A stretch of 46,718 bases of DNA from Polaribacter sp. (GCA_018663625.1 JABJPX010000005.1:1-46718); one strand, 5' to 3'; shown: positions 16,815 to 24,843, numbered from the stretch's first letter. The notes: generated from the letters alone by a model not told the origin. A program made the numbers and translations.

Positions 16815-17167
16815 TGAAAGAATCAGACAACTTTTTTGAAAAAGTATATGCTGTAGCCCGCCTAATTCCATTTGGTCGCGTAACCAGTTATGGCGCCATT
16901 GCTACCTATTTAGGCGCAGCGCGTTCAGCCAGAATGGTAGGTTGGGCAATGAATAATTCTCACAACCAAAAAGAAGAGGTTCCCGCTCACAGAGTTGTAA
17001 ATAGAAAAGGATTACTTACCGGAAAACACCATTTTAATGGGACAAATCTCATGCAACAATTATTGGAAAACGAAGGAATCGTTGTGATTGAAAATCAAAT
17101 TCAAAACTTAGAAGACATCTTTTGGAACCCAAAGGATGCATTCGCCTCTGAGAAGAAAGATCTCTAA
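16814..17167 (+). CDS. alkyltransferase-like (ATL) protein
   Basis: 117 residues of the MGMT DNA-binding fold. Motifs are IPFGRVTSYGAIATYLG (helix-turn-helix), ARMVGWAMNN with the Arg finger, and VPAHRVVNRKGLLTGK. In O6-alkylguanine-DNA alkyltransferases the last block is PCHRV; here the acceptor Cys is Ala (PAHR), as in ATL proteins, which flag O6-alkylguanine lesions for nucleotide excision repair instead of reversing them. The start is GTG at 16814; no ATG lies before the conserved domain. It stands alone 92 bp after trmB. Confidence 0.87.
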   Translation: MKESDNFFEKVYAVARLIPFGRVTSYGAIATYLGAARSARMVGWAMNNSHNQKEEVPAHRVVNRKGLLTGKHHFNGTNLMQQLLENEGIVVIENQIQNLEDIFWNPKDAFASEKKDL

Positions 17168-17246
17168 AACAGATTTTCATTCCTTTTTAAGAATCAACCA
17201 ATAAATAATCCCAATCTATACCCTTTCTTATCTAAACAGTAAGCCG

Positions 17247-17254
17247 TATCTTTG
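17247..17254 (+). promoter_or_regulatory. -7 box TATCTTTG of the mrp operon
   Basis: TATCTTTG matches TAnnTTTG. It predicts a leader of about 110 nt before ATG 17369 that contains the inverted repeat at 17293-17353. No clear -33 element. Confidence 0.45.
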
Positions 17255-17292
17255 CAATCAAGATTTAATCTTAATTAAAGTTATACTACCAA

Positions 17293-17353
17293 CTTGAGCA
17301 CAGTCGAGCGATTATTATAGCATTAAAAAAACAGGGCACGACTGCGCTCGACC
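17293..17353. repeat. REP-like inverted repeat in the mrp leader
   Basis: GAGCACAGTCG (left, within 17293-17310) and CGACTGCGCTC (right, 17339-17349) pair over 11 bp with one mismatch around a 32-nt loop. The motif GAGCGCAGTCG is GC-rich in AT-rich surroundings. It resembles short dispersed repeats that I recall from flavobacterial intergenic regions. Confidence 0.5.
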
Positions 17354-17368
17354 TATTATTTAAAAAAA

Positions 17369-18508
17369 ATGAGTTTTAAAAAACAAGACATATACAAAGC
17401 ATTAGAAACAATTACAGCTCCTGGGGAAGGAAAAAGCTTAATTGAAAACAACAATGTAACCAATGTTGTCACTTTTGGCAACGAAGTTGAAGTAGACGTA
17501 ACCATCAGTAACCCTACTTTACAAGCAAAGAAAAAAATTGAAACGGAAATTTCAAAAGCCATCAAAACAAGTGTTGATCCGGCTATTGTTGTCAAAGTAA
17601 ACGTACAGGTTGTAAAGCCAGTTGCTAAAGAAAACCCAAATTTAATTCGAGGAAAAGAAATTCCGAACATTAAGAATATTATTGCTATCGCATCTGGAAA
17701 AGGTGGTGTTGGTAAATCTACCATCACAGCAAACACAGCAATCACTTTAGCCAAAATGGGCTTTAATGTTGGTGTTTTAGATGCCGATATTTATGGTCCG
17801 TCACAACACATTATGTTTGATGTTGAGAAAGCTAAACCATTATCTGTAAATGTAGACGGGCGTTCGAAAATGAAACCTGTAGAAAATTACGGAGTCAAAT
17901 TATTATCTCTTGGCTTTTTTACAGATCCAAATCAAGCCGTAATTTGGCGTGGACCCATGGCTTCTAAAGCATTAAATCAATTAATCTTTGATGCAGACTG
18001 GGGTGAATTGGACTTCTTATTAATTGATCTCCCTCCAGGAACCGGAGATGTTCATTTATCCATCGTACAAGCATTGCCAATTAGTGGTGCCGTGATTGTA
18101 AGTACACCACAAAACATTGCCTTAGCAGATGCAAAGAAGGGAGTTGCAATGTTTCAGCAAGAAAGCATTAAGGTACCTGTTCTGGGGATTATCGAAAATA
18201 TGGCGTATTTTACACCCGAAGAATTACCAGAAAACAAATACTATATCTTTGGGCAAGATGGAGCAAAAAACTTAGCCGAAGACATTAAAACTGAGTTTTT
18301 AGGTGAAATTCCATTAGTACAAAGTATTCGTGAATCAGGTGATGTAGGGCATCCGGTGGCCTTACAAAATGAAACTGTTTTAGAAAAATCCTTTTCAAAA
18401 ATTACAAAAAAAATGGTTTCAGAACTATTAAAAAGAAATGCAAATTTACCCCCAACAGAAGTTGTAAGAATTACAACAATGAGTGGGTGTAGTTCTGTAA
18501 AAAAATAA
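17369..18508 (+). CDS. Mrp/ApbC-family iron-sulfur cluster carrier ATPase
   Basis: 379 residues. An N-terminal MIP18-like domain (residues 1-90) precedes the deviant Walker A GKGGVGKST (about 111-119), then DADIYGPSQH, LLIDLPPGTGDVHLS and VIVSTPQNIALADA. Such P-loop ATPases carry Fe-S clusters to apo-proteins. The usual CxxC that binds the bridging cluster after the ENMAYF motif is absent (ENMAYFTPEELPENKYYIFG), a form I know from Bacteroidota. Cysteine appears only at the extreme end (SGCSS). It heads a four-gene run with the NifU-type protein 5 bp downstream. Confidence 0.93.
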   Translation: MSFKKQDIYKALETITAPGEGKSLIENNNVTNVVTFGNEVEVDVTISNPTLQAKKKIETEISKAIKTSVDPAIVVKVNVQVVKPVAKENPNLIRGKEIPNIKNIIAIASGKGGVGKSTITANTAITLAKMGFNVGVLDADIYGPSQHIMFDVEKAKPLSVNVDGRSKMKPVENYGVKLLSLGFFTDPNQAVIWRGPMASKALNQLIFDADWGELDFLLIDLPPGTGDVHLSIVQALPISGAVIVSTPQNIALADAKKGVAMFQQESIKVPVLGIIENMAYFTPEELPENKYYIFGQDGAKNLAEDIKTEFLGEIPLVQSIRESGDVGHPVALQNETVLEKSFSKITKKMVSELLKRNANLPPTEVVRITTMSGCSSVKK

Positions 18509-18513
18509 GGAAT

Positions 18514-18750
18514 ATGGATGCACAAGAAACATTACAAAACGTAGAAAAAGCCTTAGAAGAAATTCGCCCATTCTTAATGAGTGATGGTGGAAACATCGCA
18601 CTTTTATCGATTGAAGATACTGTTGTTAAAGTACAGCTACAAGGTGCATGTACGGGGTGTTCTGTAAACCAAATGACATTAAAAAATGGCGTTGAAGCGA
18701 CCATTAAAAAATATGCTCCACATATTATGGAAGTAATTAATATAGAATAA
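18514..18750 (+). CDS. NifU C-terminal domain protein, Fe-S scaffold
   Basis: 78 residues, essentially only the NifU C-terminal domain. It begins with EEIRPFLMSDGGNIALLSIE and has the cluster-binding CxxC in GACTGCSVNQMTLKNGVE. Such stand-alone domains (NfuA/Nfu type) hold transient 4Fe-4S clusters and pass them on. It lies 5 bp after the Mrp gene and 38 bp before the reductase gene, so a shared role in cluster delivery is likely. Confidence 0.93.
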   Translation: MDAQETLQNVEKALEEIRPFLMSDGGNIALLSIEDTVVKVQLQGACTGCSVNQMTLKNGVEATIKKYAPHIMEVINIE

Positions 18751-18788
18751 CAAACAGCCGTTTGTTTTTACAACAGATTTAAGTAAGA

Positions 18789-19844
18789 ATGATTACCACA
18801 GATATTTTAATTATTGGCGCAGGGCCAACAGGATTATTTACCGTTTTTGAAGCAGGTTTATTAAAACTTCGATGTCATTTAATTGATGCACTTCCACAAG
18901 CGGGCGGACAATGTTCCGAGATCTATCCAAAGAAACCTATTTATGATATTCCTGCATATCCAGAAATTTTAGCAGGCGATTTAACCGATAAGTTAATGGA
19001 ACAAATTAAACAATTTGAACCTGGATTTACTTTAGGAGAAAGAGCAGAAACAATAGAAAAACAAGAAGACGAAACTTTTATTGTTACCACTAACAAAGGG
19101 ACAAAACACCACGCAAAAGTTGTAGCAATTGCTGGCGGACTTGGTTCTTTTGAACCCAGAAAACCACCCATTTTAAATATTACAGATTTTGAAGACAAAG
19201 GGGTCGAATACATCATTCGGGATCCCGAGTTTTATAGCAATAAAAAAGTAGTCATTTCTGGCGGTGGAGACTCCGCGCTAGACTGGGCTATTTTTCTAAC
19301 AGATGTAGCATCATCAGTCACTTTAATTCATCGACGAAATGAATTTAGGGGTGCATTGGATTCTGTAGACAAAGTACAAGAATTAAAAAATGCAGGTAAA
19401 ATTACGATGATTACCCCTGCAGAAGTAAAAGGAATCGTTGGAACCGACAAAGTAGAAGGAGTTGCTGTTGTACAAAATGGTGGCGAAGAATTTATACTTG
19501 AAACCGACCATTTTATTCCACTTTTTGGATTGTCTCCTAAATTAGGTCCGATTGCTAATTGGGGATTAGAAATAGAGAAGAATGCCATTAAAGTAAACAA
19601 CGCATTGGACTACCAAACCAACATTCCTGGCATTTATGCCATTGGAGATGTAAACACCTATCCTGGAAAACTAAAATTAATTTTATGTGGTTTTCATGAA
19701 GCGACGTTAATGTGCCAAAGTGCCTACAAGCGTATTTTTCCAAATAAAAAATATGTAATGAAATATACCACTGTTGGAGGCGTAGATGGTTTTGATGGAA
19801 CCAGAAAAGAAGCCCCTAAAGCAGTCGTAAAGAAAATTGAATAA
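18789..19844 (+). CDS. ferredoxin--NADP reductase, thioredoxin-reductase-like type
   Basis: 351 residues. The FAD-binding motif GAGPTGLFTVFEAG is at residues 10-23, the NAD(P)-binding site is ISGGGDSALDWA, and IPGIYAIGDVNTYPGK is the second flavin block. The fold is that of thioredoxin reductase, but the redox CxxC is missing, so it is the YumC-type ferredoxin/flavodoxin reductase. A ferredoxin gene overlaps its stop by one base (TAATG), which strongly suggests that this ferredoxin is its partner. The pair could supply electrons for Fe-S assembly or for other redox enzymes. Confidence 0.92.
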   Translation: MITTDILIIGAGPTGLFTVFEAGLLKLRCHLIDALPQAGGQCSEIYPKKPIYDIPAYPEILAGDLTDKLMEQIKQFEPGFTLGERAETIEKQEDETFIVTTNKGTKHHAKVVAIAGGLGSFEPRKPPILNITDFEDKGVEYIIRDPEFYSNKKVVISGGGDSALDWAIFLTDVASSVTLIHRRNEFRGALDSVDKVQELKNAGKITMITPAEVKGIVGTDKVEGVAVVQNGGEEFILETDHFIPLFGLSPKLGPIANWGLEIEKNAIKVNNALDYQTNIPGIYAIGDVNTYPGKLKLILCGFHEATLMCQSAYKRIFPNKKYVMKYTTVGGVDGFDGTRKEAPKAVVKKIE

Positions 19845-20176
19845 TGAGCCCAGACATTACTTTAAAAATAACAGACAGAGAAGGAATACTTCACGAGATT
19901 CAAGCCCCTACAGATATGGCGATGAATTTAATGGAAGTCGTTCGCTCTTATGAATTGGCAGAAGAAGGAACCATTGGAATTTGTGGCGGAATGGCCATGT
20001 GTGCCTCTTGTCAGTGTTATATGAACTCCAATCATCAATTACCAGAAATAAGCATAGACGAAGACATGATGTTGGCAGAAGCCTTTCATGTAGAAGAAAA
20101 TAGTCGATTGGGATGCCAGATTCCGATGACTCCTGCAATGGATGGCTTGGAAGTAACATTGGCTCCCGAAAGCTAA
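19844..20176 (+). CDS. 2Fe-2S ferredoxin, adrenodoxin-like
   Basis: 110 residues. Cluster ligands are visible as CGGMAMCASC plus a fourth Cys in LGCQIPM, giving the C-x5-C-x2-C...C spacing of plant- and vertebrate-type ferredoxins. LAEEGTIGICGG and the C-terminal CQIPMTPAMDGLEV place it with adrenodoxin/ISC Fdx-like members. It is translationally coupled to the reductase gene and ends the operon. The following 208 bp hold a -7 box and an inverted repeat belonging to the next unit. Confidence 0.93.
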   Translation: MSPDITLKITDREGILHEIQAPTDMAMNLMEVVRSYELAEEGTIGICGGMAMCASCQCYMNSNHQLPEISIDEDMMLAEAFHVEENSRLGCQIPMTPAMDGLEVTLAPES

Positions 20177-20198
20177 AAACACCCAAATTAGTTTTCTG

Positions 20199-20206
20199 TA
20201 TATTTG
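20199..20206 (+). promoter_or_regulatory. possible -7 box TATATTTG upstream of homogentisate dioxygenase
   Basis: TATATTTG lies 178 nt before ATG 20385. It implies a long leader that contains the inverted repeat at 20322-20354. No -33 element is visible, so this is uncertain. Confidence 0.3.
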
Positions 20207-20321
20207 TAGAGAACATTCTTAAAACGTTCCTATGTTTCCAGATTTATTAACTTTTTTAAAATATTTGATAAAACGAAATCCTGAATGAGGATATAATGTA
20301 CTATAATTAGATCAATGCAAA

Positions 20322-20354
20322 AATGTATCAATTCAATAGTAAAATTGATGCATT
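20322..20354. promoter_or_regulatory. inverted repeat upstream of homogentisate dioxygenase, candidate operator
   Basis: AATGTATCAATT and AATTGATGCATT form a 12-bp inverted repeat (one G-U pair as RNA) around a 9-nt spacer, 30 nt before the start codon. The core ATCAATT-N9-AATTGAT is the same as upstream of upp. It could be a dimeric repressor site or an RNA hairpin. Confidence 0.45.
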
Positions 20355-20384
20355 GTATTTATTAATTCATTACTACATTAAATC

Positions 20385-21542
20385 ATGCCATTTTATCATA
20401 AATTAGGGAAAATACCACCCAAAAGACACACCCAATTTCGCAAAAAAGACGGAAGCCTATATTACGAACAACTCTTTGGTACGATTGGTTTTGACGGTAT
20501 GTCTACCAACAGTTATCACGAGCATAGACCTACAATGGTTAAGGAAATTGGAAAACAATATTCTGTAAAACCAAAAATAGCAAAAGCAAACAATATTCAA
20601 TCCTATCGCTTTAGAGGTTTTCAAGTAGCTCCTGAAAACGATTATTTAGAAAGTAGAAAAATTGTTTTAACAAACGCTGACTGTAACATCATTTTGTCTG
20701 CGCCCAAAAAAGCGACCACAGATTATTTTTACAAAAACACCGATGCAGATGAAGTCATCTTCATTCACAAAGGATCTGGGAAATTAAGAACGCATCTTGG
20801 AAATATCGATTTTAAATACGGTGACTACTTAGTCATTCCTCGAGGAATTATTTACAAGTTAGATTTTGACGATGAAAACAATCGTCTTTTTATTGTTGAA
20901 TCCTACTCACCGATTTACACACCAAAACGATACCGAAATTGGTTTGGTCAATTATTAGAACACGCTCCTTTTTGTGAACGAGACATCAGAAGACCGCATG
21001 AATTGGAAACCTATGATGAATTGGGTGACTTCCTCATTAAAGTAAAAAAACAAGGAGAAATTATAGAAATGACCTATGCCTCTCATCCTTTTGATGTGAT
21101 TGGATATGATGGCTATAATTTTCCATATGCCTTTTCAATTCACGATTTCGAACCCATTACAGGACGAATTCATCAACCACCTCCGGTACATCAAACCTTT
21201 GAAACCAATGCCTTTGTCATTTGTAGTTTTGTACCCCGCATGTACGATTACCACCCAGACTCAATTCCTGCACCTTACAATCATAGCAACATCGATTCTG
21301 ACGAAGTATTGTATTATGTAGATGGCGATTTTATGAGCAGAAATGATGTCGATCAAGGACATATTTCTTTGCATCCCGCTGGAATTCCTCACGGCCCCCA
21401 CCCTGGAGCAACTGAGCGTAGTATTGGACATACAAAAACAGAAGAGTTGGCGGTAATGGTCGACACATTTAAGCCTTTACAAGTAACTGAAGAAGCAATG
21501 AAAATTGCCGATGAAGACTACTATAAGTCTTGGCTGGAGTAA
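20385..21542 (+). CDS. hmgA: homogentisate 1,2-dioxygenase
   Basis: A non-heme iron enzyme that opens the ring of homogentisate to maleylacetoacetate in tyrosine breakdown. 385 residues with a double cupin-like fold. Family features are FRGFQVAPENDYLESRK, the acidic ligand region IDSDEVLYYVDGDF and the histidine-rich HPAGIPHGPHPGATE near residues 329-343. It is followed on the same strand by 4-hydroxyphenylpyruvate dioxygenase, which makes its substrate, with a hairpin between them. Later steps of the pathway (maleylacetoacetate isomerase, fumarylacetoacetase) are not in the window. Confidence 0.93.
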   Translation: MPFYHKLGKIPPKRHTQFRKKDGSLYYEQLFGTIGFDGMSTNSYHEHRPTMVKEIGKQYSVKPKIAKANNIQSYRFRGFQVAPENDYLESRKIVLTNADCNIILSAPKKATTDYFYKNTDADEVIFIHKGSGKLRTHLGNIDFKYGDYLVIPRGIIYKLDFDDENNRLFIVESYSPIYTPKRYRNWFGQLLEHAPFCERDIRRPHELETYDELGDFLIKVKKQGEIIEMTYASHPFDVIGYDGYNFPYAFSIHDFEPITGRIHQPPPVHQTFETNAFVICSFVPRMYDYHPDSIPAPYNHSNIDSDEVLYYVDGDFMSRNDVDQGHISLHPAGIPHGPHPGATERSIGHTKTEELAVMVDTFKPLQVTEEAMKIADEDYYKSWLE

Positions 21543-21593
21543 AAAAATATAAAAACAAGTTGAAGAAAGAATAAAAGCGTTTTAAAAAATGAT

Positions 21594-21629
21594 AATGGAT
21601 TTTCAAAATAAAGTCCAATCCATTTTTTT
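21594..21629 (+). terminator. terminator or attenuator between hmgA and hppD
   Basis: AATGGATT (21594-21601) and AATCCATT (21617-21624) form an 8-bp stem followed by Ts. An alternative pairing of TGGATTTT with AAAGTCCA uses the same left arm. Confidence 0.55.
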
Positions 21630-21668
21630 CACTCTTCTCTAAACTTTCTACACCAATATAAAATAAAG

Positions 21669-22832
21669 ATGAGTACAAAAGAAATAAAATCAGTCAACTA
21701 CGGATTAGAAAAAATATTTGCGGGCGCACAAGATTTTCTTCCTTTGTTAGGAACCGATTATGTAGAGTTTTACGTAGGAAATGCAAAACAAGCAGCACAC
21801 TTTTACAAAACTGCATTTGGGTTTCAATCCTATGCGTATCGTGGATTAGAAACAGGATCTAAAAATGCTGTGAGCTACGTGTTGACGCAAGACAAAATCA
21901 AACTGGTATTGACAACACCATTAAATAGCAAATCACCCATTAACGATCACATTGTAAAACATGGAGACGGGGTGAAAGTGATTGCACTTTGGGTAGAAGA
22001 TGCCAGAAAAGCCTATGAAGAAACCACATCTAGAGGTGCAAAATCCTACATGGAACCAACCGTAGCATCGGATGAACATGGAGAAGTTGTAAGAGCAGGA
22101 ATCTATACCTATGGAGAAACCGTTCATCTCTTTGTAGAACGTAAAAATTACAAGGGCGTATTTTTGCCAGGTTTTCAAAAATGGGAATCCGCCTACAATC
22201 CACCAGCAGCAGGTTTAAAATACATTGACCACATGGTAGGGAATGTGGGTTGGAACCAAATGGATGTATGGGTAAAATGGTATGAGGAAGTAATGGGATT
22301 TGAGAACTTCTTATCCTTTGATGACAAGCAAATTCACACAGAATATTCAGCGTTAATGAGTAAAGTAATGTCGAATGGGAATGGGCGTATTAAATTTCCT
22401 ATTAACGAACCCGCGAAAGCAGCAAAACGCTCTCAAATTGAAGAATATTTAGATTTTTATGAAGGAGCGGGTGTGCAACATATTGCCGTTGCAACCGATG
22501 ACATTATAAAAACAGTAAGTCAATTAAAAGCAAATGGTGTAGAATTTTTATCGACACCTCCCGAAGAATACTATCGATCTGTTCCTGGAAGGTTGGAAGA
22601 ATTTAGTCATGAATTAAGAGAGGATATCGAAAAATTAAAAGGGTTAGGCATTATGATTGATGCCGATGAAGAGGGGTATTTATTACAAATTTTCACAAAA
22701 CCAATTGAAGACAGACCAACCTTGTTTTTCGAAGTCATTCAAAGAATGGGCGCCAGAGGTTTTGGTGCAGGAAATTTTAAAGCCCTTTTTGAATCGATTG
22801 AAAGAGAACAAGCAAAAAGAGGCACATTGTAA
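21669..22832 (+). CDS. hppD: 4-hydroxyphenylpyruvate dioxygenase
   Basis: Converts 4-hydroxyphenylpyruvate to homogentisate with Fe(II) and O2. 387 residues, two vicinal-oxygen-chelate halves. The likely iron ligands are His in KYIDHMVGNV, His in GVQHIAVATDDI and Glu in LFFEVIQRMGARGFG; the C-terminal GFGAGNFKALFESIE closes the active site. It directly precedes homogentisate cleavage in the pathway. A hairpin follows at 22840. Confidence 0.96.
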   Translation: MSTKEIKSVNYGLEKIFAGAQDFLPLLGTDYVEFYVGNAKQAAHFYKTAFGFQSYAYRGLETGSKNAVSYVLTQDKIKLVLTTPLNSKSPINDHIVKHGDGVKVIALWVEDARKAYEETTSRGAKSYMEPTVASDEHGEVVRAGIYTYGETVHLFVERKNYKGVFLPGFQKWESAYNPPAAGLKYIDHMVGNVGWNQMDVWVKWYEEVMGFENFLSFDDKQIHTEYSALMSKVMSNGNGRIKFPINEPAKAAKRSQIEEYLDFYEGAGVQHIAVATDDIIKTVSQLKANGVEFLSTPPEEYYRSVPGRLEEFSHELREDIEKLKGLGIMIDADEEGYLLQIFTKPIEDRPTLFFEVIQRMGARGFGAGNFKALFESIEREQAKRGTL

Positions 22833-22839
22833 AAAACAC

Positions 22840-22874
22840 AATCCCATAAACAACTAGTTGTTTATGGGATTTTA
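22840..22874 (+). terminator. terminator of hppD
   Basis: A perfect 16-bp inverted repeat without a formal loop (AATCCCATAAACAACT at 22840-22855 and its complement to 22871), followed by Ts. Confidence 0.75.
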
Positions 22875-22976
22875 AAAGAATACGAATGAAGCATCTAAAC
22901 ATTAAATCACCTTTCTCATAAATTCACTTTCAAACAAGTAACTACGTGCATGAAATTTTAACTAAAAAAAAGAAAA

Positions 22977-23900
22977 ATGAGTAAAGATGAAATATTAAAG
23001 GCCATCGAGGAAAAATATGACAAACTTGGGGTTCCGTTAGACGCCATGTTAGAAGGTTTGTTGTGGAGTACTCCAATCACTTATTGGGATTATATCCAGA
23101 CAGACGCATTGTTGGGCTTGCAAACTCCAAGAACAAATCAACCCGATGAAATGGTATTTATTATGTATCATCAAGTCAATGAGTTATTGTTTAAAATGGT
23201 CTTATGGGAAATTGATCAAGTTGCAAAAACAACCGAAGTTTCCGCAGAAAAATTTGCATTGCACCTCAACAGAATAAGCCGGTATTTTGACATGCTAAGC
23301 AGTTCTTTTACTGTTATGGCAGATGGAATGGAGCGAGAACAATATTTAAAGTTCAGAAATACATTAACACCCGCAAGTGGTTTTCAATCTGCACAGTATC
23401 GAAAAATTGAATTTGCTTCTACAGAATTAATTCAATTAATAGATGTACGATATCGAGATACAATAGACCGAAATTCCTCCTTTAAAAATGCCTATGATCA
23501 TCTGTATTGGCAAGCTGCAGGAGTAAATCATAAAACAGGAAAAAAATCAACCCTACTCAATTTGTTTGACAAAAAGTATTTGGGAGACTTTATTGATTTT
23601 ATGGAAGATTATAATGAAATTAATTTTTCTAAAAAATTCAAACAACTTCCAAAAGAAGTTCAACAAAGCGAAGAATTAATTCAAGCAATGCGTCATTACG
23701 ATCATACCGTAAACGTAAAATGGGTACTCGCACATTACAATGCCGCAGGCAAATATCTAAGCGGAAAAGACAACGATCTAGAAGCAACTGGAGGAAGTAG
23801 TTGGCGGAAATACCTACATCCAAAATTCCAACGTAGAATTTTTTATCCCTACCTATGGTCTGAAGAAGAATTGAAAAATTGGGGAACTGATTCGCAATAA
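22977..23900 (+). CDS. kynA: tryptophan 2,3-dioxygenase
   Basis: A heme dioxygenase that opens tryptophan to N-formylkynurenine, the first step of the kynurenine pathway. 307 residues. Seen: TYWDYIQTDALLGLQTPR, MYHQVNELLFKMVLWEID, FRNTLTPASGFQSAQYRKIE and the substrate loop ATGGSSWRKYLHP. It follows two tyrosine-breakdown genes, so this stretch handles aromatic amino acids, although the terminator after hppD suggests a separate transcript. Other kynurenine genes are not in the window. Confidence 0.93.
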   Translation: MSKDEILKAIEEKYDKLGVPLDAMLEGLLWSTPITYWDYIQTDALLGLQTPRTNQPDEMVFIMYHQVNELLFKMVLWEIDQVAKTTEVSAEKFALHLNRISRYFDMLSSSFTVMADGMEREQYLKFRNTLTPASGFQSAQYRKIEFASTELIQLIDVRYRDTIDRNSSFKNAYDHLYWQAAGVNHKTGKKSTLLNLFDKKYLGDFIDFMEDYNEINFSKKFKQLPKEVQQSEELIQAMRHYDHTVNVKWVLAHYNAAGKYLSGKDNDLEATGGSSWRKYLHPKFQRRIFYPYLWSEEELKNWGTDSQ

Positions 23901-23956
23901 ATTCATTAAAAATTACTTTTATAATTTTTGTAACACAATTTGTCAATACTTTTTTA

Positions 23957-23964
23957 TATGTTTG
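23957..23964 (+). promoter_or_regulatory. -7 box TATGTTTG of the DUF3108 gene
   Basis: TATGTTTG matches TAnnTTTG and ends 6 nt before ATG 23971, so the leader should be about 3 nt. The in-frame TTG at 23962 lies within the box. Confidence 0.45.
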
Positions 23965-23970
23965 AGATCG

Positions 23971-24759
23971 ATGAAAAAAAGAACCCTCTTATTTGCACTA
24001 TTTTTTATAGCCTTTACCTCTTTTGGTCAAGAAATTAGTTCAGAAAAAAACACGGTCTTTAAAAACGGAGAGTGGCTTCGTTATAAAATGAGTTATAGCG
24101 GCTGGATGCGTGCCGGAACTGCAATTTTAAAACTAGAGGAAAAAGAACTTAATGGTAAAAAAGTTTTACATGCAACTGGAACTGGCTGGACTTCTGGAAT
24201 GATAAAGTTGTTTTTTAAAGTAGATGATACCTATGAAAGTTACTTTGATAAAGAAATTACAAAACCCTACTTTTTCAAACGAAAAATAGATGAAGGTGGC
24301 TATAAAAAAAATAGAAATACCACGTTTAATTACAAAACAAAAAAAGCCTTCGTTCAAGATTTTATTAAGAAAAAAGATACTTCGATTACATTTTCAGAGG
24401 TACAAGACATGCTCTCTTCTTTTTATTATTTAAGAAATAAGAACGTTGATACCTTAAAAAAAGGAGAGGAAATTAGTATTGACATGTTTTTAGACTCACA
24501 AATTTATCCGTTTAAACTTCGTTTTTTAGGAAAAGAAATTCTAGAAACAAAAATCGGAGCGGTAAAAACTTTAAAATTTAGACCCTTAGTCCAGACAGGT
24601 AGAATCTTTAAAGCGCAAGAAAGTGTTACAATTTGGATTACTGCAGATAAAAATAAAATCCCAATTAAAATGAAAGCCAACCTATCCGTAGGTTCATTAA
24701 GAGCCGACTTAGAGGCCTATAAAGGTTTGGCGAATTCGTTTGAAAAAATTTATAATTAA
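23971..24759 (+). CDS. DUF3108 domain protein, secreted
   Basis: 262 residues from ATG 23971. Signal peptide MKKRTLLFALFFIAFTSFGQ, then a beta-rich body with GEWLRYKMSYSGWMRAGTAIL at the front, the DUF3108 entry block, and SVTIWITADKNKIPIKMKANLSVGSLRADL near the end. I assign DUF3108 by this pattern; it is an envelope protein of unknown function. The longer form starting with TTG at 23962 is rejected because that codon is part of the -7 box. An M23 lipoprotein and pgi follow, a gene order I recall from other Flavobacteriaceae. Confidence 0.8.
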   Translation: MKKRTLLFALFFIAFTSFGQEISSEKNTVFKNGEWLRYKMSYSGWMRAGTAILKLEEKELNGKKVLHATGTGWTSGMIKLFFKVDDTYESYFDKEITKPYFFKRKIDEGGYKKNRNTTFNYKTKKAFVQDFIKKKDTSITFSEVQDMLSSFYYLRNKNVDTLKKGEEISIDMFLDSQIYPFKLRFLGKEILETKIGAVKTLKFRPLVQTGRIFKAQESVTIWITADKNKIPIKMKANLSVGSLRADLEAYKGLANSFEKIYN

Positions 24760-24835
24760 ATTCTTTCTCTAAATCACTACGAAAACGTTCACTTAACTTC
24801 CTGAAATTCATTAAAAAATTAGTGTATTTTATTTG

Positions 24836-24843
24836 TACTTTTG
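24836..24843 (+). promoter_or_regulatory. -7 box TACTTTTG of the M23 lipoprotein gene
   Basis: TACTTTTG matches TAnnTTTG, 14 nt before ATG 24858. A five-codon frame (24844-24861) starts right at the box and overlaps the gene start as ATGA. Confidence 0.45.

Noticed and set aside
18789..19844. Thioredoxin reductase annotation for the flavoprotein
   Set aside because: The redox CxxC is absent and a ferredoxin gene overlaps it, so ferredoxin-NADP reductase fits better.
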